DNA of 27,274 nt from Candidatus Woesearchaeota archaeon (GTDB lineage: Archaea > Nanobdellota > Nanobdellia > Woesearchaeales > UBA10216). Positions within the stretch are counted from its first letter, which is position 1, and each line of letters opens with the position of its first letter. The stretch lies in the NCBI GenBank assembly GCA_023269295.1, contig JAHFTU010000001.1, positions 1 to 27,274 of the forward strand, in the 5' to 3' direction. The notes below the pieces were generated by a model. The model saw only the letters and a list, made by a program, of their open reading frames with translations, was not told the origin of the DNA and made no database searches. The translations under genes and the position numbers were made by a program. Below are positions 6,831 through 12,464 of the stretch, in pieces.

Positions 6831-7603
6831 ACGCAAGATCATTAACAGCTGGACTGGTGTACTATACGGGGAAGTTTTTTGCAAACCTAGTAACCATGCA
6901 CAAGTATGAAGCTGTAGGAACAGATGCAATACCAAAAAGAGAACCGTTTGTCATAATGGCAAGCCACGATTCTTCAATGAATATAATTGAGGATGGAAAC
7001 CTTACGACAAGACGCCTGAGCTTCTTGTCAAAGTCCGAGAACTACAACAATCCTGTTTTCAGCCTTCTTCAGCGGCTTGGCGGCCAGATAAGGTTCGATA
7101 GGAGTGGCGCAAACATGGATGAAGTATATTCAGGACTAGAGCACGCAGTTATTGATAATATCGGGATTGTGATTTACCCTGAAGGCACCCGGAATACAGC
7201 CCCCATAATTGGAAAAGCCGGGCGGCGCGTGATAGACATTGTTGGGCACGTTGTGGAGTTAAGCTCAAGGCACCATGCACGCATTTATTTTGTTGCATTA
7301 GGAAGGACAGTAGACGGAAGCGGTTATACAACAGTCACCTGCGAGCAGAAGGCATACGCCGAAAATGGGCAAATTGTCATTCCAGAGGGCAATGCAAAGC
7401 TTGAATATGAAATGCAAAAGCCGGAGGGGAAAGGCTTGGAATTCTTTGTAAACGGGCATATCATGCCAACGCTTGCAAGGCTAAGCCACAAAACCTACAA
7501 TCCATCCGTGAGCGCAATCATGATTGGCATGCTCAGCAAGCGAGGAACGAGACACCTACCAAAAAAGCCAGACCCCGGGAAGTCACCCACCAGAAATAAC
7601 TGA
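6827..7603 (+). CDS. PlsC-like 1-acyl-glycerol-3-phosphate acyltransferase family protein
   Basis: A 258-aa protein with acyltransferase blocks in order: FVIMASHDSSMNI (motif I region, His47), IRFDRSG (motif II, 89-94) and VIYPEGTRN (motif III, 115-123). Motif I of this family is H-x4-D; here the spacing gives His47-x4-Asn52, so the catalytic Asp is replaced by Asn unless Asp48 takes its place. PlsC acylates lysophosphatidate with fatty acyl groups, a bacterial/eukaryotic reaction not expected for ether-lipid archaeal membranes, so the substrate is unknown. A GGTGA Shine-Dalgarno motif (6816-6820) supports ATG 6827, which overlaps the rdgB stop. The 3' end overlaps the convergent ThiS-like gene by 21 bp. 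Confidence 0.82.
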   Translation: MNARSLTAGLVYYTGKFFANLVTMHKYEAVGTDAIPKREPFVIMASHDSSMNIIEDGNLTTRRLSFLSKSENYNNPVFSLLQRLGGQIRFDRSGANMDEVYSGLEHAVIDNIGIVIYPEGTRNTAPIIGKAGRRVIDIVGHVVELSSRHHARIYFVALGRTVDGSGYTTVTCEQKAYAENGQIVIPEGNAKLEYEMQKPEGKGLEFFVNGHIMPTLARLSHKTYNPSVSAIMIGMLSKRGTRHLPKKPDPGKSPTRNN

Positions 7604-7777
7604 CAGAATCTTCACTTCATCACTGTCAATTAGCCCGTCACTTTCTGTTACAAGGGTGTTGTTCCTTGCAACAAGGACTGTTGAAGGGTTCAGCTTGAGC
7701 TGCTGCAGAAGCTTTGAAACAGTGCCATTAAATCTCAGGTTCTTTTTTGAGTTTTCGCGCTCAATAAATATTTTCAT
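7583..7777 (-). CDS. ThiS/MoaD/Urm1-like small beta-grasp protein (SAMP type)
   Basis: A 64-aa protein starting MKIFIERENSKKNLRF and ending DEVKILSVISGG. The pattern of a short beta-grasp domain, 'TVxxLLxxLxLNPSTVLVARN', 'DEVxILSVxSGG' and an exposed C-terminal diglycine is that of ThiS, MoaD, Urm1 and the archaeal SAMPs. The C-terminal glycine would be adenylated by an E1-like enzyme and either carry sulfur (tRNA thiolation, molybdopterin, thiamin) or be conjugated to proteins. No E1 partner is in the window. An upstream TTG-type extension to 7816 exists, but a TATA box centred 27 bp before 7777 makes this ATG the leaderless start. Confidence 0.85.
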   Translation of the reverse strand: MKIFIERENSKKNLRFNGTVSKLLQQLKLNPSTVLVARNNTLVTESDGLIDSDEVKILSVISGG

Positions 7778-7799
7778 AATGGCTGCAATGGCTGTTAGG

Positions 7800-7808
7800 T
7801 TAATAAAG
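7800..7808 (-). promoter_or_regulatory. TATA box for the ThiS-like gene
   Basis: On the minus strand CTTTATTAA is centred 27 bp before the ATG at 7777. This geometry selects the shorter start over the upstream in-frame one. Confidence 0.55.
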
Positions 7809-8010
7809 TTTGGCAATAAAAAATTTACAAAAGGCAGAAATCGGATAAAAATGGTAAATTCTGGATTTATAAATACTAGTAAGGATTGGCTTTGCAGCTA
7901 AAAACCGCCTGGGTAGTGAAATATGGCTTTTTAAGGCTTGCAGGGGCAATTTTCCACAGGAAATGGTGGGGCGTTTGTGACTGGATTGCCTTTGTTTAAA
8001 AACAGCAGTA

Positions 8011-8018
8011 TTTATAAA
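8011..8018 (+). promoter_or_regulatory. TATA box for tbp
   Basis: TTTATAAA is centred about 70 bp before the tbp ATG, so unlike most genes here tbp should have a leader of about 40-45 nt. The leader carries a strong Shine-Dalgarno-like GGGGGTG. Confidence 0.6.
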
Positions 8019-8069
8019 CAAGAAGTAACTTTTGCTTAAAAATAGCTTAAAAGGCTTTAACATATTTCG

Positions 8070-8075
8070 GGGGTG
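8070..8075 (+). promoter_or_regulatory. Shine-Dalgarno motif selecting the tbp start
   Basis: GGGGTG lies 9 bases before ATG 8085. An in-frame GTG at 8073 is part of the motif itself and is therefore unlikely to be the start. The 12-mer beginning here (GGGGTGTTTATC) recurs exactly before orc1 on the other strand at 22778-22789. Confidence 0.5.
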
Positions 8076-8084
8076 TTTATCAGA

Positions 8085-8639
8085 ATGGGCAAGAGAGAAA
8101 TCACTGTAGTAAACATTGTAGTCAGCACTTCTTTGGGCCACGACATTCCTCTTGAAAAGATGAATGCCATGCTTTCCAACACAGAGTACAATCCTGAGCA
8201 GTTCCCAGGGCTTGTAATCAGGATAAAGGAGCCCAAAACTTCTGCGCTTGTGTTCAGCAGCGGCAAGGTTGTCTGCACCGGCGCCAGGTCAATGGACAAG
8301 GTTGAGGAGTCTATCAAGAAGATTATCAAAAGCCTTGAGAAAATCGGGATAAAAATCACAATAAAGCCTGAGATAAAGATACAAAACATAGTTGCTTCGG
8401 GCACTGTGGGAATGGACCTTAACCTGAACACCCTGGCAATGAAGCTCAGCAACACAGAATACGAGCCCGAGCAGTTCCCAGGGCTTGTGTACAAGCTCGT
8501 TGACGGCCCCGTGAAGGCGACATTCCTGCTTTTCAGCAACGGCAAAGTGGTCTGCACAGGCACAAAGAGCGAGGAAGAAGTGAACAAGTCGCTTGACAAG
8601 CTCATTGAGAACCTGAAGAAGGCAGCAGGCAAGAAGTAA
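8085..8639 (+). CDS. tbp: TATA-box-binding protein (TBP)
   Basis: The basal transcription factor that binds and bends promoter TATA boxes before TFB and RNA polymerase recruitment. The ~184-aa protein shows the two direct repeats of the TBP saddle. Repeat 1 contains NTEYNPEQFPGLVIRI and SSGKVVCTGARS. Repeat 2 contains NTEYEPEQFPGLVYKL and LLFSNGKVVCTGTKS. The repeats are unusually alike at this level, as in other archaeal TBPs. The C-terminus ends in a short basic tail (AAGKK). ATG 8085 is preferred over GTG 8073 because of the Shine-Dalgarno placement. Oligo-T tracts follow the stop. Confidence 0.97.
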   Translation: MGKREITVVNIVVSTSLGHDIPLEKMNAMLSNTEYNPEQFPGLVIRIKEPKTSALVFSSGKVVCTGARSMDKVEESIKKIIKSLEKIGIKITIKPEIKIQNIVASGTVGMDLNLNTLAMKLSNTEYEPEQFPGLVYKLVDGPVKATFLLFSNGKVVCTGTKSEEEVNKSLDKLIENLKKAAGKK

Positions 8640-8648
8640 CAAGGGGGC

Positions 8649-8672
8649 TTTTAGTTTTTATTTTGTTTTTAT
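8649..8672 (+). terminator. Oligo-T terminator after tbp
   Basis: Successive T runs (TTTT, TTTTT, TTTT, TTTTT) separated by single A or G bases begin about 10 bp after the tbp stop. Oligo-U signals without a hairpin are the usual intrinsic terminator of archaeal RNA polymerase. This would separate tbp from mcm. Confidence 0.6.
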
Positions 8673-8707
8673 TATCAGCTGAAATGAATCATAACTTACC
8701 GCTGCAT

Positions 8708-8735
8708 GACCTTTTTCTGCAAAAAGGTCAATCAA
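8708..8735 (+). repeat. Palindromic repeat, copy 2
   Basis: GACCTTTTT, loop CTGC, AAAAAGGTC form a perfect 9-bp inverted repeat followed by AATCAA. The preceding GCATGACC context is shared with the copy at 26157. It lies between tbp and mcm. Confidence 0.65.
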
Positions 8736-8765
8736 AAAACGAATCAAAAAACGAATCAAAAATGA
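8730..8765 (+). repeat. Tandem 12-bp repeats upstream of mcm
   Basis: AATCAAAAAACG occurs twice exactly (8730-8741, 8742-8753) and a third time partially (AATCAAAAATGA, 8754-8765). The first unit begins with the AATCAA tail of palindromic repeat copy 2. No other role was recognised. Confidence 0.6.
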
Positions 8766-8806
8766 GCTAATTCAGGAATTGAACTGGTAAAAATGCTGGT
8801 GTAAAA

Positions 8807-10834
8807 ATGCTTGAGGCAACAGAGCAGATAGAGAGGTTCAAGGAGTTCTTTGAAGAGGTTGACAAGAAAAACCTTCTGGAGACTGTTTCGGCGGGAAAGC
8901 TTTCGGTGGCTGTTGATTTTGCAAGGCTCTCGTCCTTTGACCCTAAGATTGCGGTTGACTTGCTAGACTATCCTGAAGAGGTCATTAAGGCTGCCGAGCT
9001 CTCAATAAGAGAGATAGAGCTGCCGAGTTCTGGCGAAGCAAAAAATTACAGGGTAAGGGTTTACAATCTTCCGGCATCACAAACTTTAATGATAAGAGAC
9101 ATAAGGAGCAGCCACATAGGGAAGCTTCTCGTGCTTGAGGGCATAGTCAGGAGGAAATCCGACGTCAGGCCGCAGGTCGTGAACACAAGGTTTGAGTGCC
9201 CAAACTGCGGCAACATAATATCCGTGCTCCAGCTTGAGGCAACATTCAAGGAGCCCCACCGGTGCGGGTGCGGCAGGAAGGGAAATTTCAGGCTGCTGGA
9301 AAAAGAGCTTGTCGACGCCCAAAGCATGGTGCTTGAGGAAAGCCCTGAAATGCTGGAAGGCGGGGACCAGCCCAAAAGGATTGGCGTGTTTCTCAAGGAA
9401 GACCTTGTAAGCCCGATAAGCGAAAAGAAAACAAACCCCGGGAACAGGGTAAAGCTGATAGGCGTGCTAAAAGACGTGCCTGTAGTCAAGCACGGCACAC
9501 GGTCAACGAGCTTTGACCTGCACATAGACACAAATTTCCTTGAGACTATCGAAGAAGATTTCTACGACCTCAAAATATCAAAAGAGGATGAAGAGGCAAT
9601 AATTGCACTGTCAAAAGACAAGCTGGTTTATGACAAGCTAATCGCATCGATAGCACCATCAATCTACGGCTATGAAAAAGTCAAGGAATCACTCCTCCTG
9701 CAGCTCATGGGAGGGGTACAGAAAAAGCGCTCGGACGGAATAATATCGAGAGGAGACATGCACATACTTCTTGTAGGCGACCCTGGCTCAGGAAAAAGCC
9801 AGCTGCTCAAAAGGATAAGCGTCATTGCACCAAAAGGCAGGTATGTGAGTGGGGGAGGGGTAAGCGGGGCAGGCATAACTGCTGCTGTTGTCAAGGACGA
9901 GATACTTGGCGGCTGGAGCCTTGAGGCAGGAGCCCTTGTCCTGGCAAACAACGGCATATGCGCAATTGATGAAATGGACAAAATGAGCGAAGAAGACACA
10001 GGCGCAATGCACGAGGCACTGGAGCAACAAAGCGTTAGTATTTCGAAAGCAAACATACAGGCAACGCTCATGGCAAGGACTACTGTGCTGGCTGCTGCAA
10101 ACCCTAAATACGGAAGGTTTGACCAGTACGGCAACATAGCCGAGCAGATAAACCTGCCTCCTGCGCTGATAAACCGGTTTGACCTCATATTCACCATAAA
10201 AGACTTACCACAAGTGGAGAGGGATGAAAAAACCGCAAGGCACATACTCAAGCTCCACCAGACCCCAGACATCAGCGAGCCCGAAATATCAACCAAAGTT
10301 CTAAGAAAATACATCTCTTACGCAAGGCAGAAGATAAGGCCAGTGCTTACAGATGCAGCAATAGACGAAATAAAGGACTTCTACGTGCAGCTCAGGAACA
10401 GGGAAGTCAGCGACGAACGGGCAGCAAGGGCGATACCAATCTCAGCAAGGCAGCTTGAAGCCCTGGTAAGGATAAGCGAGGCATCAGCAAAGGTCAGGCT
10501 ATCAGAAAAGGTAACAAGGGAGGATGCGCGAAGGGCCATCGAGCTCCTCATGGGGTGCCTGATGCAGGTAGGAAGGGAAAAGGAAACCGGCCAGATAGAC
10601 ATAGACAGGATAGCAACAGGCATACCTGCCTCACAGAGGGAAAGAATATTCCTGATAAAGCAGATACTCGAAGAGCTGGAGGAGGGGCTCGGGAAGACAA
10701 TACCGGTGGAAGATGTAGCCAGGCTCGCTGTTGAAAGGGGCGTGAGCAAGACCGAGGTTGACGAAATAATAGAAAAGCTCAAAAGAGCCGGGGATGTTTA
10801 CGAGCCGAGATACGGCTTCCTATCGAGAATGTGA
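8807..10834 (+). CDS. mcm: Minichromosome maintenance helicase (MCM)
   Basis: The replicative 3'-5' hexameric helicase. The 675-aa protein has the N-terminal OB/zinc domain with a zinc ribbon of Cys131, Cys134, Cys153 and Cys155 (C-x2-C...C-x-C). The AAA+ core has Walker A GDPGSGKS (324-331), the presensor region YVSGGGVSGAGITAAVVKD, Walker B CAIDEM (385-390), sensor 1 in LAAANPKYGRFD (N432) and the arginine finger in INRFDLIF (R457). A C-terminal winged helix (about 600-675) is present. Length is typical (650-700 aa) and no intein is seen. No clear TATA box precedes the ATG. The TGA stop overlaps the first bases of a palindromic repeat. Confidence 0.97.
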   Translation: MLEATEQIERFKEFFEEVDKKNLLETVSAGKLSVAVDFARLSSFDPKIAVDLLDYPEEVIKAAELSIREIELPSSGEAKNYRVRVYNLPASQTLMIRDIRSSHIGKLLVLEGIVRRKSDVRPQVVNTRFECPNCGNIISVLQLEATFKEPHRCGCGRKGNFRLLEKELVDAQSMVLEESPEMLEGGDQPKRIGVFLKEDLVSPISEKKTNPGNRVKLIGVLKDVPVVKHGTRSTSFDLHIDTNFLETIEEDFYDLKISKEDEEAIIALSKDKLVYDKLIASIAPSIYGYEKVKESLLLQLMGGVQKKRSDGIISRGDMHILLVGDPGSGKSQLLKRISVIAPKGRYVSGGGVSGAGITAAVVKDEILGGWSLEAGALVLANNGICAIDEMDKMSEEDTGAMHEALEQQSVSISKANIQATLMARTTVLAAANPKYGRFDQYGNIAEQINLPPALINRFDLIFTIKDLPQVERDEKTARHILKLHQTPDISEPEISTKVLRKYISYARQKIRPVLTDAAIDEIKDFYVQLRNREVSDERAARAIPISARQLEALVRISEASAKVRLSEKVTREDARRAIELLMGCLMQVGREKETGQIDIDRIATGIPASQRERIFLIKQILEELEEGLGKTIPVEDVARLAVERGVSKTEVDEIIEKLKRAGDVYEPRYGFLSRM

Positions 10835-10860
10835 CCTTCTTAGTAAGAAGGTCAATCAAG
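10833..10860 (+). repeat. Palindromic repeat, copy 3 (contains the mcm stop codon)
   Basis: GACCTTCTT, loop AGT, AAGAAGGTC form a perfect 9-bp stem followed by AATCAAG. The TGA stop of mcm (10832-10834) reads into the first two bases of the repeat, so the element forms the immediate 3' end of the gene. Confidence 0.65.
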
Positions 10861-10970
10861 AAATACAACATGTTTAGACACAGGCTGAAATAAGCAGAAA
10901 AAGAAAAATAGGAGAAGGAAGAGAGTCAATCTAGAAACGCGCGAGCTGCTTATTTAGTTTTTGGATTGAA

Positions 10971-11036
10971 CCCCAAGTCGACGAAAGTCGACTGGGCCCA
11001 ATCGCAACAGCGATTTGGGCTTTTCCCAAAAGGGTC
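10971..11036 (+). promoter_or_regulatory. Hairpin-rich leader directly upstream of the RPA-like gene
   Basis: Three inverted repeats are packed into 66 bp ending at the ATG. Hairpin 1: AGTCGAC (10976-10982), loop GAAA, GTCGACT (10987-10993), extended by CCC/GGG across a bulged A. Hairpin 2: GCCCAATCGC (10996-11005), loop AACA, GCGATTTGGGC (11010-11020) with one bulged T, followed directly by TTTT. Hairpin 3: CTTTT (11020-11024), CCC, AAAAG (11028-11032). Hairpins 2 and 3 overlap by one base and could compete. The transcription start is unknown because no canonical TATA box is visible (weak TATTTAG at 10951). It could be a 5' leader or the 3' end of the mcm transcript. Confidence 0.5.
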
Positions 11037-11681
11037 ATGCTACAGGAAAAACAATACCGGAGAGAAGTCGCACAAAAAGCGAGCGTAGCTGAAATTCTTA
11101 ACAATGCAGAAGCTGAAGGCGGAACTGCATCGCTGAATGCCAATGGCAGGCAGATAAAAAGGGCAAACGTACTAGCAACCATAGTTGACAAGACTGACAC
11201 AGATGGAGCTTACAAAAGCATGGTTGCTGATGACGGGACGGGGCAGATAAGACTGCGCCTCTTTGATGACGCCGCCGGGCTTTTTGGAAAAACTGAAATC
11301 GGCGACTTTGCGCTGATAATAGGAAAGCCAAGGCACTACGGCGATGAAACTTACATTGCACCCGAGCTTATCAGGGCCCTGAAGGAAATCAAGTGGGCAG
11401 ATGTAAGGAAGCTTGAGCTCAGAATACCGCGAACACAACAAAAAATAGGGCTGGCAGAAAACTTAAAAGAAAATGAAAAGCCGCTGCCAAACGACGACGG
11501 AGTGAGCAAAGACAAAGTCAAAGTTTACCAGGCAATAAAAGAGCTTGACACCGGCAGAGGGGCTGACGTGACTGAAGTTGTCTTGAAATGCGGCAGCAAT
11601 ACGGAAACGCTGGTAAAAGAAATGATAAGAAGCGGAGACCTGTTTGAGGTTTCGCCAGGCAGGCTCAAGGTTTTGGAGTAA
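11037..11681 (+). CDS. RPA-like single-stranded DNA-binding protein (OB fold plus winged helix)
   Basis: A 214-aa protein with one OB-fold at about residues 38-120: RANVLATIVDKTDTDG, SMVADDGTGQIRLRLFD, GDFALIIGKPRHYGDETYIAPELIRAL. The C-terminal ~60 residues (KVYQAIKELDTGRGADVTEVVLKCGSN...LVKEMIRSGDLFEVSPGRLKVLE) form a typical winged helix. This OB-then-wHTH layout is that of RPA32/RPA2-type subunits, which coat single-stranded DNA at forks and in repair. The position directly after mcm fits. No zinc finger is visible. The only ATG near the start is at 11037, with AGGG 5 bases upstream as a weak ribosome site. Confidence 0.85.
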   Translation: MLQEKQYRREVAQKASVAEILNNAEAEGGTASLNANGRQIKRANVLATIVDKTDTDGAYKSMVADDGTGQIRLRLFDDAAGLFGKTEIGDFALIIGKPRHYGDETYIAPELIRALKEIKWADVRKLELRIPRTQQKIGLAENLKENEKPLPNDDGVSKDKVKVYQAIKELDTGRGADVTEVVLKCGSNTETLVKEMIRSGDLFEVSPGRLKVLE

Positions 11682-11695
11682 AGAAGAAGGATAAG

Positions 11696-11703
11696 TTTTA
11701 AAA
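11696..11703 (+). promoter_or_regulatory. TATA box for aIF2-beta/DUF424
   Basis: TTTTAAAA is centred 27.5 bp before the ATG at 11727, predicting a leaderless mRNA. It begins only 14 bp after the stop of the RPA-like gene. Confidence 0.6.
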
Positions 11704-11726
11704 TAGCGCTGAGTTCTCAGGCGGCT

Positions 11727-12143
11727 ATGGCCACGGAAACTTACGAAAGCCTGCTGAAAAGGGCGCAGGAGCTGCTGCCGCAGAAAAACCTCGCTACCGA
11801 GAGGCTTGAAGTGCCAAAGGTGCTGGGCCACATACAGGGAAACAGGACTGTGGTGAGCAACTTCCACGCCATAGCAGAGATCATAAGGAGGCCGCAGGAG
11901 CACTTTCTCAAGTACATGCTCAAAGAGCTAGCGACATCAGGCGAGGTCACAAAGTCAGCACTCATTCTTGGAACAAAGGTGCCAGCATCAAGGATAAACG
12001 ACAAGATCCAGGAATACCTCAAGGACTTTGTAATATGCCCGGAGTGCAAGAGGCCCGACACAAAGCTTGAAAAGGAAGATAACGTAACTTTCATCAAGTG
12101 CTCGGCCTGCGGAGCAAAGCACGCTGTAAAAGTACGGATATGA
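11727..12143 (+). CDS. Translation initiation factor aIF2 subunit beta
   Basis: A 138-aa protein with the aIF2-beta/eIF5 layout. It has an N-terminal helix (YESLLKRAQELL), a central alpha-beta domain (EVPKVLGHIQGNRTVVSNFHAIAEIIRRPQEHFLKYMLKELA) and a C-terminal Cys4 zinc ribbon (CPECKRPDTKLEKED...KCSACGAKHAV). As part of the aIF2 heterotrimer with alpha and gamma it helps deliver initiator Met-tRNA to the small ribosomal subunit. Length matches the family (135-145 aa). The final TGA overlaps the ATG of the next gene (ATGA), so the two are translationally coupled. Confidence 0.95.
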   Translation: MATETYESLLKRAQELLPQKNLATERLEVPKVLGHIQGNRTVVSNFHAIAEIIRRPQEHFLKYMLKELATSGEVTKSALILGTKVPASRINDKIQEYLKDFVICPECKRPDTKLEKEDNVTFIKCSACGAKHAVKVRI

Positions 12144-12439
12144 ACAAGTTCATTGTTGCACAGCACAATTCTGAAGGAAGGCTCATTCTCACAGTCTGCG
12201 ATAGCAGTGTGCATGGCAAAAAGCTTGAAGAAAAAGGGGCTGTGCTTGACCTTGGCTCAAAATTCTACGGCGGCCAGGAGAAAGACACAGCATCTGTTGA
12301 GAAGCTAATGCAGAAGGCGTATACAATTCACGCTGTTGGAAAAAACTCGGTGGCAGCTGTCACCAAGCTAGGGCTTGCCGCAAAAGAGGACATAAAAACA
12401 GTTTCTGGAGTGCCGCATGTGCAGGTGCTAGTGATATAA
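12140..12439 (+). CDS. DUF424 family protein
   Basis: A 99-aa protein beginning MNKFIVAQHNSEGRLILTVCDSSVHGKKLEE, with the family's FYGGQEKD segment and the ending GVPHVQVLVI. DUF424 (COG2412) is an archaeal family of unknown function. The ATG at 12140 overlaps the aIF2-beta stop by four bases; an in-frame upstream ATG at 12098 lies inside aIF2-beta and is not credible. The coupling to aIF2-beta suggests a role in translation initiation or RNA binding, which is inference only. The gene ends 25 bp before the convergent 261-aa gene. Confidence 0.8.
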   Translation: MNKFIVAQHNSEGRLILTVCDSSVHGKKLEEKGAVLDLGSKFYGGQEKDTASVEKLMQKAYTIHAVGKNSVAAVTKLGLAAKEDIKTVSGVPHVQVLVI

Positions 12440-12464
12440 TTAATTTCAATCGAGAAAAAGGGCT

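Larger units (their letters stand above)
7778..8084. other. 307-bp non-coding stretch between the ThiS-like gene and tbp, with an orphan TATA box
   Basis: It holds the divergent promoters of its two flanking genes. A third TATA-like octamer, TTTATAAAT at 7866-7874 on the plus strand, has no ORF behind it: initiation near 7895-7900 would give an RNA running into the tbp promoter. No tRNA, box C/D (RUGAUGA/CUGA) or convincing H/ACA structure was recognised. The stretch may encode a small RNA, provide a second tbp promoter with a long leader, or be inert. Confidence 0.35.

Noticed and set aside
7524..7901. Plus-strand 125-codon open frame across the ThiS-like gene and the following gap
   Set aside because: It overlaps the end of the PlsC-like gene and runs antisense through the whole ThiS-like gene, which has a clear family match and its own promoter. 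The encoded sequence is low-complexity and matches nothing.
7893..8010. Box C/D or H/ACA guide RNA in the gap before tbp
   Set aside because: No paired C/D motifs and no stable hairpin ending in a properly placed ACA were found. It is kept only as a possible unclassified transcript.
8057..8632. Long minus-strand frame (191 codons) opposite tbp
   Set aside because: It is antisense to an unmistakable TBP. Its internal repetition simply mirrors the two TBP repeats.
8730..8765. Tandem AATCAAAAAACG units considered as a CRISPR array
   Set aside because: Units are 12 bp with no spacers and only two and a half copies, and there are no cas genes in the window.
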